From Pseudonocardia sp. (lineage in GTDB: Bacteria; Actinomycetota; Actinomycetes; Mycobacteriales; Pseudonocardiaceae): DNA of 64,000 nucleotides. A model generated the notes under the pieces. It had not been told where the DNA came from, searched no databases, and worked only from the letters and a program-made list of their open reading frames with translations. Shown in pieces: positions 57,688 to 64,000 of this stretch. The first letter of the stretch is position 1. Every line of letters begins with the position of its first letter. Both the position numbers and the translations under genes were made by a program. Where the stretch lies: assembly GCA_025869365.1 (NCBI GenBank), contig JAOZVV010000156.1:62001-126000 (forward strand), in the 5' to 3' direction.

Positions 57688-57818
57688 CCGGGCAGGGCGA
57701 GCGCGTCAAAGTCACCGCCGCCGTTCGACCTTCATCGAGTCGGCGGAGCCAAGGCGGCCGAGGCGCTGCCTCCTTAGATCAGCGCCGATGACACCGCCTG
57801 CGCGCTCGCCCTGCCCGG
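57688..57818. repeat. Perfect 18-bp inverted repeat spanning the capsid-tail gap
   Basis: CCGGGCAGGGCGAGCGCG (57688-57705) is the exact reverse complement of CGCGCTCGCCCTGCCCGG (57801-57818), separated by 95 bases that contain a further CCGCCG/CGGCGG stem. Transcribed, this is a branched structured RNA between the capsid and tail-like genes. It could be a terminator/processing site or a structured element of the element's genome. Confidence 0.75.
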
Positions 57819-57853
57819 TTTCCATCTCCCGAACCGCCTGATAGGAGCTCGGC

Positions 57854-58765
57854 ATGCCCACATCCCTCGACACCTACGCCCCGTTCGACTCGGGTCCTGG
57901 TTCCAACGTCACCGAGGCGACATGGCGCGACTTCATGCGCCACATGCTTGGCTCGGCTAGCGGAGTTCTGCGCGGCTTCCTGAACGAGTTCTCGGTCATC
58001 GGGGACAACTCAGGCATGAACGTCAAGGTCGACACCGGTGAGTGCTGGATGCGTGGGCACTACGGCAAGTCGACCGCGCAGAAGACCCTCTCGATCGCCA
58101 CCGCGCACGCCACCCTCGCCCGCAAGGACCGGGTGATCCTGCGCGCCGACTTCACCAACAACCGGGTCGAGGTCGACGTGCTCACCGGCACCGCCGCGTC
58201 GTCGCCGATCGTCCCGGCGGTCACCCAGTCGACGACGATCTGGGAGACGTCCCTCGCGATCGTGGACATCCCCGCCGCGGACACGGCGATCGGTTCCAGT
58301 CAGGTCACCGACGACCGGGTCTACACGACAGCGCAGGGCAAGTACCGGCGCAGCACGAACCAGTCGATCCCGACGGGCGTGTTCACTGCGGTCGTGCTGG
58401 ACACGGTGGTGTCGCGCAGCGGTGACCTGCAGATCAACCCGTCGACGGGTGTGGTGACGCTGCTTCGGTCGGGGCTGTGGAGTATCTCGGCGAGCATGCG
58501 GTTCGCCGACATCGGCGGCGGCAAAGCGGAGATGCTGGTGTCGGATCCGGCGAACGTGTCAGGGGGCACCACCAGCGACATCCTCGCCGCGCAGACGATG
58601 CCTTTTGTCACCGGCAACGAGATCCACGGGTCGTGCTCGTCGCACGAGAGGCTGCCGGCAGGGAAGCAGCTCGCCCTGTTCGCCTACCAGAACTCAGGCT
58701 CCGCGAAGAACGTCATCCCAGCCGCGAACGGCACCTCTCTGTCGCTGGTGTGGGTCGGCCCGTGA
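57854..58765 (+). CDS. Phage tail/receptor-binding-like protein
   Basis: This 303-residue protein has the N-terminal part LDTYAPFDSGPGSNVTEATWRDFMRHM, then GECWMRGHYGKSTAQKTLSIATAHATLARKDRVILRADFTNNRVEVDVLTG, typical of minor tail or baseplate-linked proteins. The C-terminal beta-rich domain (GLWSISASMRFADIGGGKAEMLVS) resembles C1q/TNF-like jelly rolls. AGGAG precedes the ATG. It may decorate the capsid or bind host surface glycans. Confidence 0.75.
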   Translation: MPTSLDTYAPFDSGPGSNVTEATWRDFMRHMLGSASGVLRGFLNEFSVIGDNSGMNVKVDTGECWMRGHYGKSTAQKTLSIATAHATLARKDRVILRADFTNNRVEVDVLTGTAASSPIVPAVTQSTTIWETSLAIVDIPAADTAIGSSQVTDDRVYTTAQGKYRRSTNQSIPTGVFTAVVLDTVVSRSGDLQINPSTGVVTLLRSGLWSISASMRFADIGGGKAEMLVSDPANVSGGTTSDILAAQTMPFVTGNEIHGSCSSHERLPAGKQLALFAYQNSGSAKNVIPAANGTSLSLVWVGP

Positions 58766-58871
58766 TGGCGATGGCCGCAGATCAGGACGCCCACGACTCA
58801 CAGTGCGGTCCCGGCCGTCCAGGACCGCAGCTAGCTAGTCGTCCCACCATCACGCACGGAACGGCTCGGCC

Positions 58872-59108
58872 ATGTCTCGTTACCGTCACCGCCGGCCCAA
58901 CCAGCACCCCGCAACCGCCGCCCGGGTTGCCATTCGTCGGCGCCGAGGCGGCAGCCCCGGCCGCGGTCCTCGCCACACCCGCGGGCGGCGCTACCACGCC
59001 CGATCTGGACGTCATGGCGCAGTGCGGGGCAGGGAACCGAGTCCGGCGGAGCTGGTTCGCGCGTGGGTGGTGGTGGCTGACCGTCCGTTGGTGAGCTCGA
59101 CGTCCTAG
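58872..59108 (+). CDS. Possible small basic protein after the tail-like gene
   Basis: This 78-residue Arg-rich frame (MSRYRHRRPNQHPATAARVA..) lies in the 339-bp gap between the tail-like gene and the convergent coiled-coil gene. No clear Shine-Dalgarno or domain is seen; Arg content suggests either a DNA-binding peptide or a chance frame. Nothing else is supported in this gap. Confidence 0.25.
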   Translation: MSRYRHRRPNQHPATAARVAIRRRRGGSPGRGPRHTRGRRYHARSGRHGAVRGREPSPAELVRAWVVVADRPLVSSTS

Positions 59109-60007
59109 TGCTCGTCCGTCGTCGGCCCACAGTCGTTCTCGCCGGCGAGCACATCGTGGATCCGCTCGTCCGCCAGCTTCTCAAGCGGCCCCGGCCCCAC
59201 GGGGGGCACCGGGTCGATCGTCGAGATGGGCGGCGCGACCAACTCGACCTGCCGCTCGACGGCGGTCGGCGCCGGCGCGGGATCGCCCGATTCCCAGCCC
59301 CATCCGTCCGTGAGGCCGTCCCTCGCGACGCCGTACACCGCGACCAGGAGACCCAGGACGCCGACTACGGCCATCATCCCAGCGATGCGCGTGCTCTTCG
59401 CGTTGTCACTCCCGAGCTTCTCAACCGTCGTGTCGAGCTTCTCGACCCTCGTTTCCAGCTTCTCCACCGTCGTGTCGAACTTCTCGACCGCTCCGACCAG
59501 CTTCGTGATCGACCGCTCGAGGTCGGCCGGAGCAGTCGGGCTGGCTAGGCCTTCGAGGATCAGTTCTGCATCGGCGTCGAGTTGGGCACGCTCGGCGACG
59601 GGGAGACTGTCGAGGTCGGCTGCGACAGACTCCTCGAACTCCAGTCGTTCGGTATCCTGCTGCGCCGCCCGTCGTCGGGCTTGCTCCGCAGCCTTCATGG
59701 CAGCTTCGAGCGCTGTCCGATATCGGTCCGACCCGTCGCTGGGCCGCGACTCCAGCACGTCAGTCGCGGCCGCGATTGCGGCTTGCAGTGACGGCCGATC
59801 AACCGTCCGCAGGCGGCTGATCGAGTCGTTGATCGCTGCGACGCTCGACTTCATGGACTCGGCCAGCATGTTGTTGATGCTGGGCATCACCAGGCGGACA
59901 GAGTCCAGCATCGCTCCCTCTGATGCGGCCACGCTCCGCCTGAACGCCGCCAGCATCTCGGGCGAGAGGGGAGTGCGGTCGGGATCTTCAGGGGAGCTGA
60001 CGGTCAC
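59105..60007 (-). CDS. Coiled-coil membrane protein of the element
   Basis: This 300-residue protein has a long helical N-terminal half (NNMLAESMKSSVAAINDSISRL, EAAMKAAEQARRRAAQQ), then 7-residue-type repeats FDTTVEKLETRVEKLDTTVEKLG, one membrane helix (IAGMMAVVGVLGLLVAVYGVA) and a Pro-rich acidic tail. GTG 60007 is chosen since TACACT (60020-60015) predicts transcription there, giving a leaderless start; the track's 60130 is upstream. Possible roles are membrane anchoring or exclusion. Function unknown. Confidence 0.65.
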   Translation of the reverse strand: MTVSSPEDPDRTPLSPEMLAAFRRSVAASEGAMLDSVRLVMPSINNMLAESMKSSVAAINDSISRLRTVDRPSLQAAIAAATDVLESRPSDGSDRYRTALEAAMKAAEQARRRAAQQDTERLEFEESVAADLDSLPVAERAQLDADAELILEGLASPTAPADLERSITKLVGAVEKFDTTVEKLETRVEKLDTTVEKLGSDNAKSTRIAGMMAVVGVLGLLVAVYGVARDGLTDGWGWESGDPAPAPTAVERQVELVAPPISTIDPVPPVGPGPLEKLADERIHDVLAGENDCGPTTDEH

Positions 60008-60437
60008 CCGATTGAGTGTAGGAAGTAGCCGGAGTGTCCGACGTGATCGGGTCACCCCGGACGCGATCACGAACCGCTCCGCCACGTCGACCGGATCCGT
60101 GATCACCCGGTCGCCCGGTATCCGGGGCATAGCGGGGTGCGCCGGCTCGTCGGGCGGCTCCGGCGCCTCACACCCGTGCGAGGTCGAAGGTGGTCGCCGC
60201 TACTCGCGGCCCGCACGGCACCCCGCGTGTTTTTCTCCCGGCTCCACGCCCGCCTCGAGGACACAGGCCCATTCACCGTCGAGGATGTTGCCGAGCGGGC
60301 GCGACGACGGGTGAACCAAGGAGCACTGGGAACGAGTCCGAGCCCCGCTTCACCCGACGGGCTGGCCCGCGAGCCGGTAACGCTGGGCGTCCGGGCGGCG
60401 ACTGTGGATCACACACCCTGTCGACACCGGAGTCCTG
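60008..60437. other. Intergenic region, 430 bp, without a supported gene
   Basis: This region lies between the divergent coiled-coil and lipoprotein genes. It contains the coiled-coil -10 (60015-60020) at its left edge. The 82-codon plus-strand frame at 60190 lacks a Shine-Dalgarno and looks like chance. CTGTGGATCACACACC near 60405 lies where a lipoprotein promoter would be expected, but no clear boxes are seen. Confidence 0.5.
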
Positions 60438-61013
60438 ATGCGCCGCGCCCTGCCCACCGTTTTTGCCCTCGCCGCGCTGGCTCTCGCCGGGTGCTCCAAC
60501 ACCGCGCCCCCGGCGCCCGCCGCGGCACCAATCACCGTCGCGCCGACGACACAGGCGCCCGCCGGGTTCGGGGCCAGCACGCCGACCGAACGCGGGGCCC
60601 TCCCCAAGGCACTCGGGCAGCACGCGGGGCTGACAGACGACTCGACCGGGGCGGTCATCGCGGACTTCGCGGTGACGGCGATCGCGCCGGCGAGCTGCAA
60701 CGCGGGAGCGTCGAAGCCGCAGAACGGGCGATTCCTCGCGCTGACGATCGAGGCGACCACGAAGTCCGACCCGAACAACGTGCTGGCCAACATGCAGTCG
60801 TTCGGTTCGCCGTGGGAGTTCGTCGCGGCGGACGGCCGCTCCACGCAGGCGGACAACTCCGCGGCGGCCATGTGTCACTACGACGCCCCAGTGCTCAAGC
60901 CGAACCGCAGCTACACGAGCACGGTCGTCGTCGACGTGCCGGCCGGTACTGCGGGCGTGCTGGTGTTCGACCCGGCACGCAACGGCGGTTGGGAGTGGTC
61001 GATCGCGGCCTGA
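60438..61013 (+). CDS. Secreted lipoprotein of the element
   Basis: This 191-residue protein has a signal peptide ending in ALALAGC (lipobox), a Pro/Ala/Thr linker, then a beta-sandwich-like domain: TGAVIADFAVTAIAPASC, GRFLALTIEATTKSDPNNVLANM and NRSYTSTVVVDVPAGTAGVLVFDP. Such surface lipoproteins with a DUF4352-like fold are common on actinobacterial elements and prophages, where they may act in exclusion. That role is inferred. Confidence 0.72.
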   Translation: MRRALPTVFALAALALAGCSNTAPPAPAAAPITVAPTTQAPAGFGASTPTERGALPKALGQHAGLTDDSTGAVIADFAVTAIAPASCNAGASKPQNGRFLALTIEATTKSDPNNVLANMQSFGSPWEFVAADGRSTQADNSAAAMCHYDAPVLKPNRSYTSTVVVDVPAGTAGVLVFDPARNGGWEWSIAA

Positions 61014-61091
61014 CCGAGGAACGACGAAATCGTCTGCTGGTTCGTCTCCCCTCGAGCGGCTGAACGACCCCAACGGCCGTCTGACAGAAAG

Positions 61092-61280
61092 TCAGGTGTC
61101 GAGGTAGTGGACGTCGAGCTCGAACGAGCGAAGCTCGACGTCCTGCATGATCGCGATCAGATCGCGGGCCATCGCCTCAACCTCGCCCCGGTAGCGGGCC
61201 TGCGTCACGTGGCCGATCTCCGGGACGCTGACGTGCCAAAACTCACCGTCGCGCGATACGTCTACTCGGTAGCACATCAC
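61092..61280 (-). CDS. HicB-like small protein (copy 1)
   Basis: This 62-residue protein with YRVDVSRDGEFWHVSVPEIGHVTQARYRGEVEAMARDLIAIMQDV has the HicB-type RNase-H-like half fold that occurs in antitoxins. It ends before any DNA-binding domain, and no HicA toxin gene is adjacent. GTG 61280 overlaps the stop of the upstream small gene (GTGA), or ATG 61277 is used. A truncated second copy lies at 61769-61837. Confidence 0.6.
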   Translation of the reverse strand: MMCYRVDVSRDGEFWHVSVPEIGHVTQARYRGEVEAMARDLIAIMQDVELRSFELDVHYLDT

Positions 61281-61450
61281 GGTCGTTTCCTCTCTGCCTC
61301 GCCGCGGCGGAAGACACCGACGAGGAAGTCCACCTGCTCAGGGGTGAGCGGCTTCTTCGGCGCCGCGCGGATCGCCTCGAACCTGTCCTCGCCAAGGATT
61401 GCCCGGGCCTGGGCCACGCTCATCAGCTCGGGCTCTTCGTCCTTCGTCAT
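61277..61450 (-). CDS. Small acidic protein, 57 residues (copy 1)
   Basis: The product MTKDEEPELMSVAQARAILG ends with LTPEQVDFLVGVFRRGEAERKRP. ATG 61450 has GGGGAGG in the end of the upstream DnaJ-like fragment, and its stop overlaps the HicB-like start. The same order recurs at 61834-62001. It has a helix-turn-helix-like helical feel but no recognised domain. Confidence 0.55.
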   Translation of the reverse strand: MTKDEEPELMSVAQARAILGEDRFEAIRAAPKKPLTPEQVDFLVGVFRRGEAERKRP

Positions 61451-61533
61451 CGATCCTCCCCATTGAACAATTCGTAGACCCGACGGCCGGAGTCGACGCA
61501 GCGGAGGCACGGCCGCCAGGCCTTGCCTGAAGG
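61447..61533 (-). pseudogene. 3' fragment of the DnaJ-type zinc-ribbon gene (copy 1)
   Basis: The last 28 codons (SGKAWRPCLRCVDSGRRVYELFNGEDR) match the end of the intact gene at 61998-62216 at both protein and DNA level. The 5' part, including the membrane helix and first CXXCXGXG motif, is missing; unrelated sequence begins at about 61533. Confidence 0.7.
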
Positions 61534-61534
61534 C

Positions 61535-61813
61535 CCCCGCGAGGGGCGGCAAGAGGTCGTCGCCTCGCTGCGGGAGATCGGGATGTCCGTGCGAGCGATT
61601 GTCGCTGCGACCGGTCTCGACCGGAAGACGATCCGGCGGGACCTGCAGGTGGGGGAAAGGGGACCACGTGACGGCGACGGGGCCGCCCGGGATCTCGCTC
61701 TCACCGAGGCGCGGACGGTGACCGATAGCGGCGTCCGGGTCCCGCTGGACGAGATGACTCAGTTTGAGTCATCTGCGGCGGAGAAGGCCGCCCGAGATCT
61801 CGCCATCGCGTGA
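61535..61813 (+). pseudogene. Remnant of a helix-turn-helix protein gene
   Basis: The plus-strand frame contains VASLREIGMSVRAIVAATGLDRKTIRRDLQVGERG, a convincing HTH of the type found in ParB-like and element regulators. It has no credible start: the TTG at 61523 lies inside the duplicated zinc-ribbon fragment. The HTH region appears to be a 5'-truncated gene caught between the two small-gene modules. Confidence 0.5.
61753..61773. repeat. Hairpin GATGACTCA-GTT-TGAGTCATC
   Basis: Perfect 9-bp arms with a 3-base loop, A/T-rich for this region, just past the HTH remnant and beside the truncated HicB-like copy. It may be a terminator or a recombination scar. Confidence 0.7.
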
Positions 61814-61837
61814 GACCTTGGCGGTGTAGCGCATCAC
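61769..61837 (-). pseudogene. Truncated HicB-like copy 2
   Basis: MRYTAKVSRDGEISGGLLRRR and a stop; the first 12 residues parallel MCYRVDVSRDGE of copy 1. It starts at GTG 61837/ATG 61834 overlapping the stop of the preceding small gene in the same way as copy 1, then runs into unrelated sequence. Confidence 0.6.
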
Positions 61838-62001
61838 GATCGTTTCTGCGCGGGTGGGCCCGGCCTGGCGCTGCGGATGACAACCTCGAGAGACGCAAGC
61901 ACGGCAGGCGAGAACGGCGGCGCTTCGGCGGCACACTTTTCCGCGGCAGCGCACGCCTCGGGTCCGAGCCGAGCTCGGCGACGCTCAGTTTCGCTGGTCA
62001 T
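61834..62001 (-). CDS. Small protein, 55 residues (copy 2 of the module)
   Basis: The product MTSETERRRARLGPEACAAA.. ends with SLEVVIRSARPGPPAQKRS. ATG 62001 overlaps the TGA of the zinc-ribbon gene (ATGA) and uses the GGGGAGGAC within it; its own stop overlaps the HicB-like start. It was not in the ORF track. It occupies the same place as the acidic protein at 61277-61450, but the sequences have diverged strongly. Confidence 0.5.
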   Translation of the reverse strand: MTSETERRRARLGPEACAAAEKCAAEAPPFSPAVLASLEVVIRSARPGPPAQKRS

Positions 62002-62216
62002 CGGTCCTCCCCGTTGAACAATTCGTAGATCCTACGGCCGAGGCGGACCCTACGGCCGGAGCCGACGCAGCGGCGGCACGGCCGCCAGGCCTTACCCGAA
62101 GGTGACCGTCGCTTTCCCGAGCCGTGACAGCGCCGGCAGGCCATGTACGGCCACCAGGCGCACGCGCCGACGTAGCCGACCACCAGGACTAGCGCTAGCA
62201 CGAGCAGGGTCCCCAC
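61998..62216 (-). CDS. Small membrane protein with DnaJ-type zinc ribbon
   Basis: This 72-residue protein has an N-terminal membrane helix (LLVLALVLVVGYVGACAWWPYM), then CRRCHGSGKRRSPSGKAWRPCRRCVGSGRR, two CXXCXGXG motifs as in the DnaJ cysteine-rich domain, and the tail RIYELFNGEDR. It should bind one zinc ion near the membrane. It heads the small-gene module downstream of traB. A truncated copy of its 3' end lies at 61447-61533. Confidence 0.65.
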   Translation of the reverse strand: MGTLLVLALVLVVGYVGACAWWPYMACRRCHGSGKRRSPSGKAWRPCRRCVGSGRRVRLGRRIYELFNGEDR

Positions 62217-62246
62217 GATGCCCTCCCGGGGCGAGAACGATGGTTG

Positions 62247-62334
62247 AGCGGCAGGGCCCGCTAGGCACTAGGTCGCAGGTCAGCGGCCTGTGTCGCCGCT
62301 AGCACCGCTGCTAGGTCTAGCGGGCCCTGCCGCT
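62247..62334. terminator. 18-bp inverted repeat and CTAG cluster at the traB 3' end
   Basis: AGCGGCAGGGCCCGCTAG (62247-62264) is the exact reverse complement of CTAGCGGGCCCTGCCGCT (62317-62334), with a 52-base loop. CTAG, rare in such genomes, occurs at 62261, 62268, 62299, 62311, 62317 and 62333, with two more near 62188. It overlaps the traB stop. It may terminate transcription or be a cis-acting transfer site (clt). Confidence 0.6.
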
Positions 62335-64000
62335 AGGCGTTGATCTCGCGGCGGTGTCGCTCGAGCGCCTCGGTCACGTCGGCCCGGGAGATCCCGCGCC
62401 GGTTCTTCGGCGTGCCGTCGGGCAGCTTCGCCCACACCTGGCCGGGGGTGATCCCGAGCGGGCGCAGCGCTGCGGTGAGCTCGTCGGGGGTCATCCGGGC
62501 GTAGAGCGCCGGCTTGTGCGCGGCGAGCAGCTCGACGACGGTCTCGCGCCACACCCGCTCGTCGGTGATGGTCGCGAAGATGACGGCCAGGTCCTCGAGG
62601 AGCGACGCCTCCGGCGTCAGCGGGGACGCCTCGCCCAGCGCGTGCCCGGTGACTGTCCCGGCTCGCTCACGAGCTACCCGGGCCCGCTCGGCGACCTTCT
62701 CCGCCTCGAGGGTGTCGACGTAGTAGGTCCGGACGACGGCCGGCTCGTCGCCGACCCCGACCAGGTAGCCGATGCCCTTGTCCCGCGGGGTGAACGTCGT
62801 CGCCCTGATCCCGTTCTTATACGAGCTGGTACCCAAGATCATGTCGTTCGCGGTCTGGTCCATCACGCGGAGGCAGAACCGCACCCCGACGTTCGTCGAC
62901 ACCCCGGTCGGCAGGGACTTCGAGTCAGGGCGCTGCGTGGCGAACACCGCGATCACCGCCAGCGCCCTCCCGCGCTTAATGATGGCCTCGGCGAGCTTCC
63001 CGGCCTCGTCGCCGTATTCGCCGTGGGAGAACACCTCCTGGGCCTCGTCGACGACCAGCACGAGTGGGCGGAGCGCCTTGTTCGACCGGGCGAGTTCCGG
63101 GGTCACCTTCGAGTCCGGCACCACCGACCGCGGCAGCTTCCCGAGGACCGCGGCGCGCTTCTCCAGCTCGGCGTACACCTCGCGCATCGACGCCAGCGTC
63201 TCGGCGATCTTGTCGTCGGACACCCCGGAGACGTAGCGGTGCGCGCACCTCTCCAGCGCGGAGAGGTCCCCGCTGCCTTTGTGCTCGTGGATGCGCAGCT
63301 CGGCGTACGGATCCAGGGCCGCGGCGAGGGCGAGGACCCGGACCGCGGCGGTCTTCCCGCCGCCGGGCAACGACCCGACGAGCGCGTTGGTCTCGGCGAG
63401 CCCGATCATCACCGGGCGCTGGCGCTGGTCGGTGCCGAACGGGAACGCCCCGCCGAGCAGGTCGACTGTGCCCGTCTTGGCCAGCGGCCACGCCTTCGGC
63501 TTGACCTGGTTGAGCGGCTGGTCCCCGACCCACAGGATCAGCCGGCCCGCGTGCTGCTCCAGCGACGGCTCCGGCCACACCGCCGAGAGCGGGCGGCGCA
63601 GCCCGGACGCGAGCCGGTCCCGGCGCTCGGCGACATCAGCCACCGTCACCCCGAACGGCAAGTCGATGTCCGCCCGCCACCCGGGGCCGTCGCGGGTGAT
63701 GGGTGCGACGTAGGCGATCGAGGCGCCCTTCGCAGTCATCGCCGCGATGCCCATCGCCTGCAGCGCCCGGGTCACCACCTCCGAGGTGAGGCGGGGTGGC
63801 GCGGACGCCCGCACCGTGGCGACGTCGGTGACGCGGCGGTCCTGCGGGGTGCCGAGCTTGCCGAACACCACGACCAGCACGGCGACGTAGAGGCCCTGCA
63901 CCCAGTTCGGCAGCCACATCGCCACCACCGTCACCGCCACCAGGGCGAGCACACCCAGGGCGACGAGCGCCCCGCGGCGCTTGACCCGCACGTTGCGCTG
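62333..64000 (-). CDS. FtsK/SpoIIIE-type conjugal DNA translocase, TraB/TraSA-like (probably cut by window edge)
   Basis: At least 552 residues are visible. Two hydrophobic stretches at the start (ALVALGVLALVAVTVVAMW, then VQGLYVAVLVVVF) are membrane segments. The motor follows: ALVGSLPGGGKTAAVRVLALAAAL (Walker A), LRIHEHKGSGDL, RPLVLVVDEAQEVF (Walker B) and FATQRPDSKSLPTGVSTNVGVRFCLRV. This is the hexameric pump that moves double-stranded element DNA between mycelia. The frame is still open at the window end, so the start is uncertain. The C-terminal region lacks an obvious winged helix. Confidence 0.87.
   Translation of the reverse strand, partial: QRNVRVKRRGALVALGVLALVAVTVVAMWLPNWVQGLYVAVLVVVFGKLGTPQDRRVTDVATVRASAPPRLTSEVVTRALQAMGIAAMTAKGASIAYVAPITRDGPGWRADIDLPFGVTVADVAERRDRLASGLRRPLSAVWPEPSLEQHAGRLILWVGDQPLNQVKPKAWPLAKTGTVDLLGGAFPFGTDQRQRPVMIGLAETNALVGSLPGGGKTAAVRVLALAAALDPYAELRIHEHKGSGDLSALERCAHRYVSGVSDDKIAETLASMREVYAELEKRAAVLGKLPRSVVPDSKVTPELARSNKALRPLVLVVDEAQEVFSHGEYGDEAGKLAEAIIKRGRALAVIAVFATQRPDSKSLPTGVSTNVGVRFCLRVMDQTANDMILGTSSYKNGIRATTFTPRDKGIGYLVGVGDEPAVVRTYYVDTLEAEKVAERARVARERAGTVTGHALGEASPLTPEASLLEDLAVIFATITDERVWRETVVELLAAHKPALYARMTPDELTAALRPLGITPGQVWAKLPDGTPKNRRGISRADVTEALERHRREINA

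Larger units (their letters stand above)
50154..64000. mobile_element. Integrated hybrid element: AICE-like backbone carrying phage capsid and tail-like genes
   Basis: The segment has integrase, XRE repressor with paired operators, excisionase-like HTH, Rep primase-helicase with iterons, FtsK/TraB translocase, an HK97-fold capsid gene and a tail-like gene. Codon choice is less GC3-extreme than in the flanking chromosome. The left end lies between the dehydrogenase stop (50153) and the integrase (50221). The right end is outside the window, and no tRNA attachment site is visible at the left. Confidence 0.8.

Noticed and set aside
60190-60438. 82-aa plus-strand ORF before the lipoprotein
   Set aside because: Arg/Pro-rich chance frame without Shine-Dalgarno or domain.
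61092-61280. Complete HicAB toxin-antitoxin system
   Set aside because: No HicA-like partner is adjacent, and the HicB-like protein lacks a DNA-binding domain.

Overview
The window is very GC-rich, uses many GTG starts and 4-bp GTGA/ATGA gene overlaps, and repeatedly shows actinobacterial TANNNT -10 boxes directly in front of start codons. Gene order across the chromosomal part follows the mycobacterial Rv3031-Rv3006 segment (GH57 enzyme, methyltransferase, etfBA, OlsB-like GNAT, PlsC, cysteine desulfurase, mnmA, a MetE-like protein, ligA, an ACT protein, gatCAB, an LppZ-like lipoprotein). I infer a Pseudonocardiales-type actinomycete. The synteny comes from remembered family knowledge, not from a search.

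Layout. (1) 1-1409: GH57 alpha-glucan enzyme (cut by the window edge) and methyltransferase, as in the mycobacterial methylglucose-lipopolysaccharide locus. (2) About 1653-20886: a cell-surface polysaccharide locus placed between the methyltransferase and etfBA, which are adjacent in mycobacteria. It has sugar dehydrogenase, aminotransferase, deacetylase, initiating sugar transferase, a fused Alg14/Alg13-type glycosyltransferase, two FemAB-like acyltransferases, a Wzx-type flippase, an HprK-like P-loop protein, a three-domain PRTase/kinase-like/HAD protein, a beta-helix lipoprotein, a Wzz/Wzc protein with a damaged P-loop, a Wzy-type polymerase, a GT4 enzyme and an FAD monooxygenase. (3) 21067-22730: small hypotheticals and a DUF302-like lipoprotein. 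(4) 23141-29569: etfB-etfA, a convergent GCGAGTC repeat array, then GNAT, PlsC, cysteine desulfurase with an upstream mini-ORF, and mnmA. (5) 29577-50153: a GH3 protein lacking its nucleophile, a frameshifted DivIVA-like gene, MetE-like protein, TetR, SRPBCC and MarR genes, ligA, a BKACE enzyme, an Rv3230c/DesA3-type desaturase pair, PucR regulator, ACT protein, gatCAB, GNAT, LppZ-like lipoprotein and a 2-hydroxyacid dehydrogenase.

(6) 50154 to the window end: an integrated mobile element with mixed character. Integrase, repressor/operator switch, excisionase-like protein, primase-helicase Rep protein with iteron-like arrays, and an FtsK/TraB-type translocase match actinobacterial integrative and conjugative elements. 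The same segment carries one HK97-fold major capsid gene and one tail/fibre-like gene, each next to a structured intergenic region, with no terminase, portal, protease or tape-measure gene visible. Its right end lies outside the window.

Best candidates for undescribed biology are this conjugative/phage hybrid, the PRTase/kinase-like/HAD protein with its divergent HprK-like neighbour, and a duplicated three-gene module of very small proteins near 61-62 kb. No rRNA, tRNA or CRISPR array was found.
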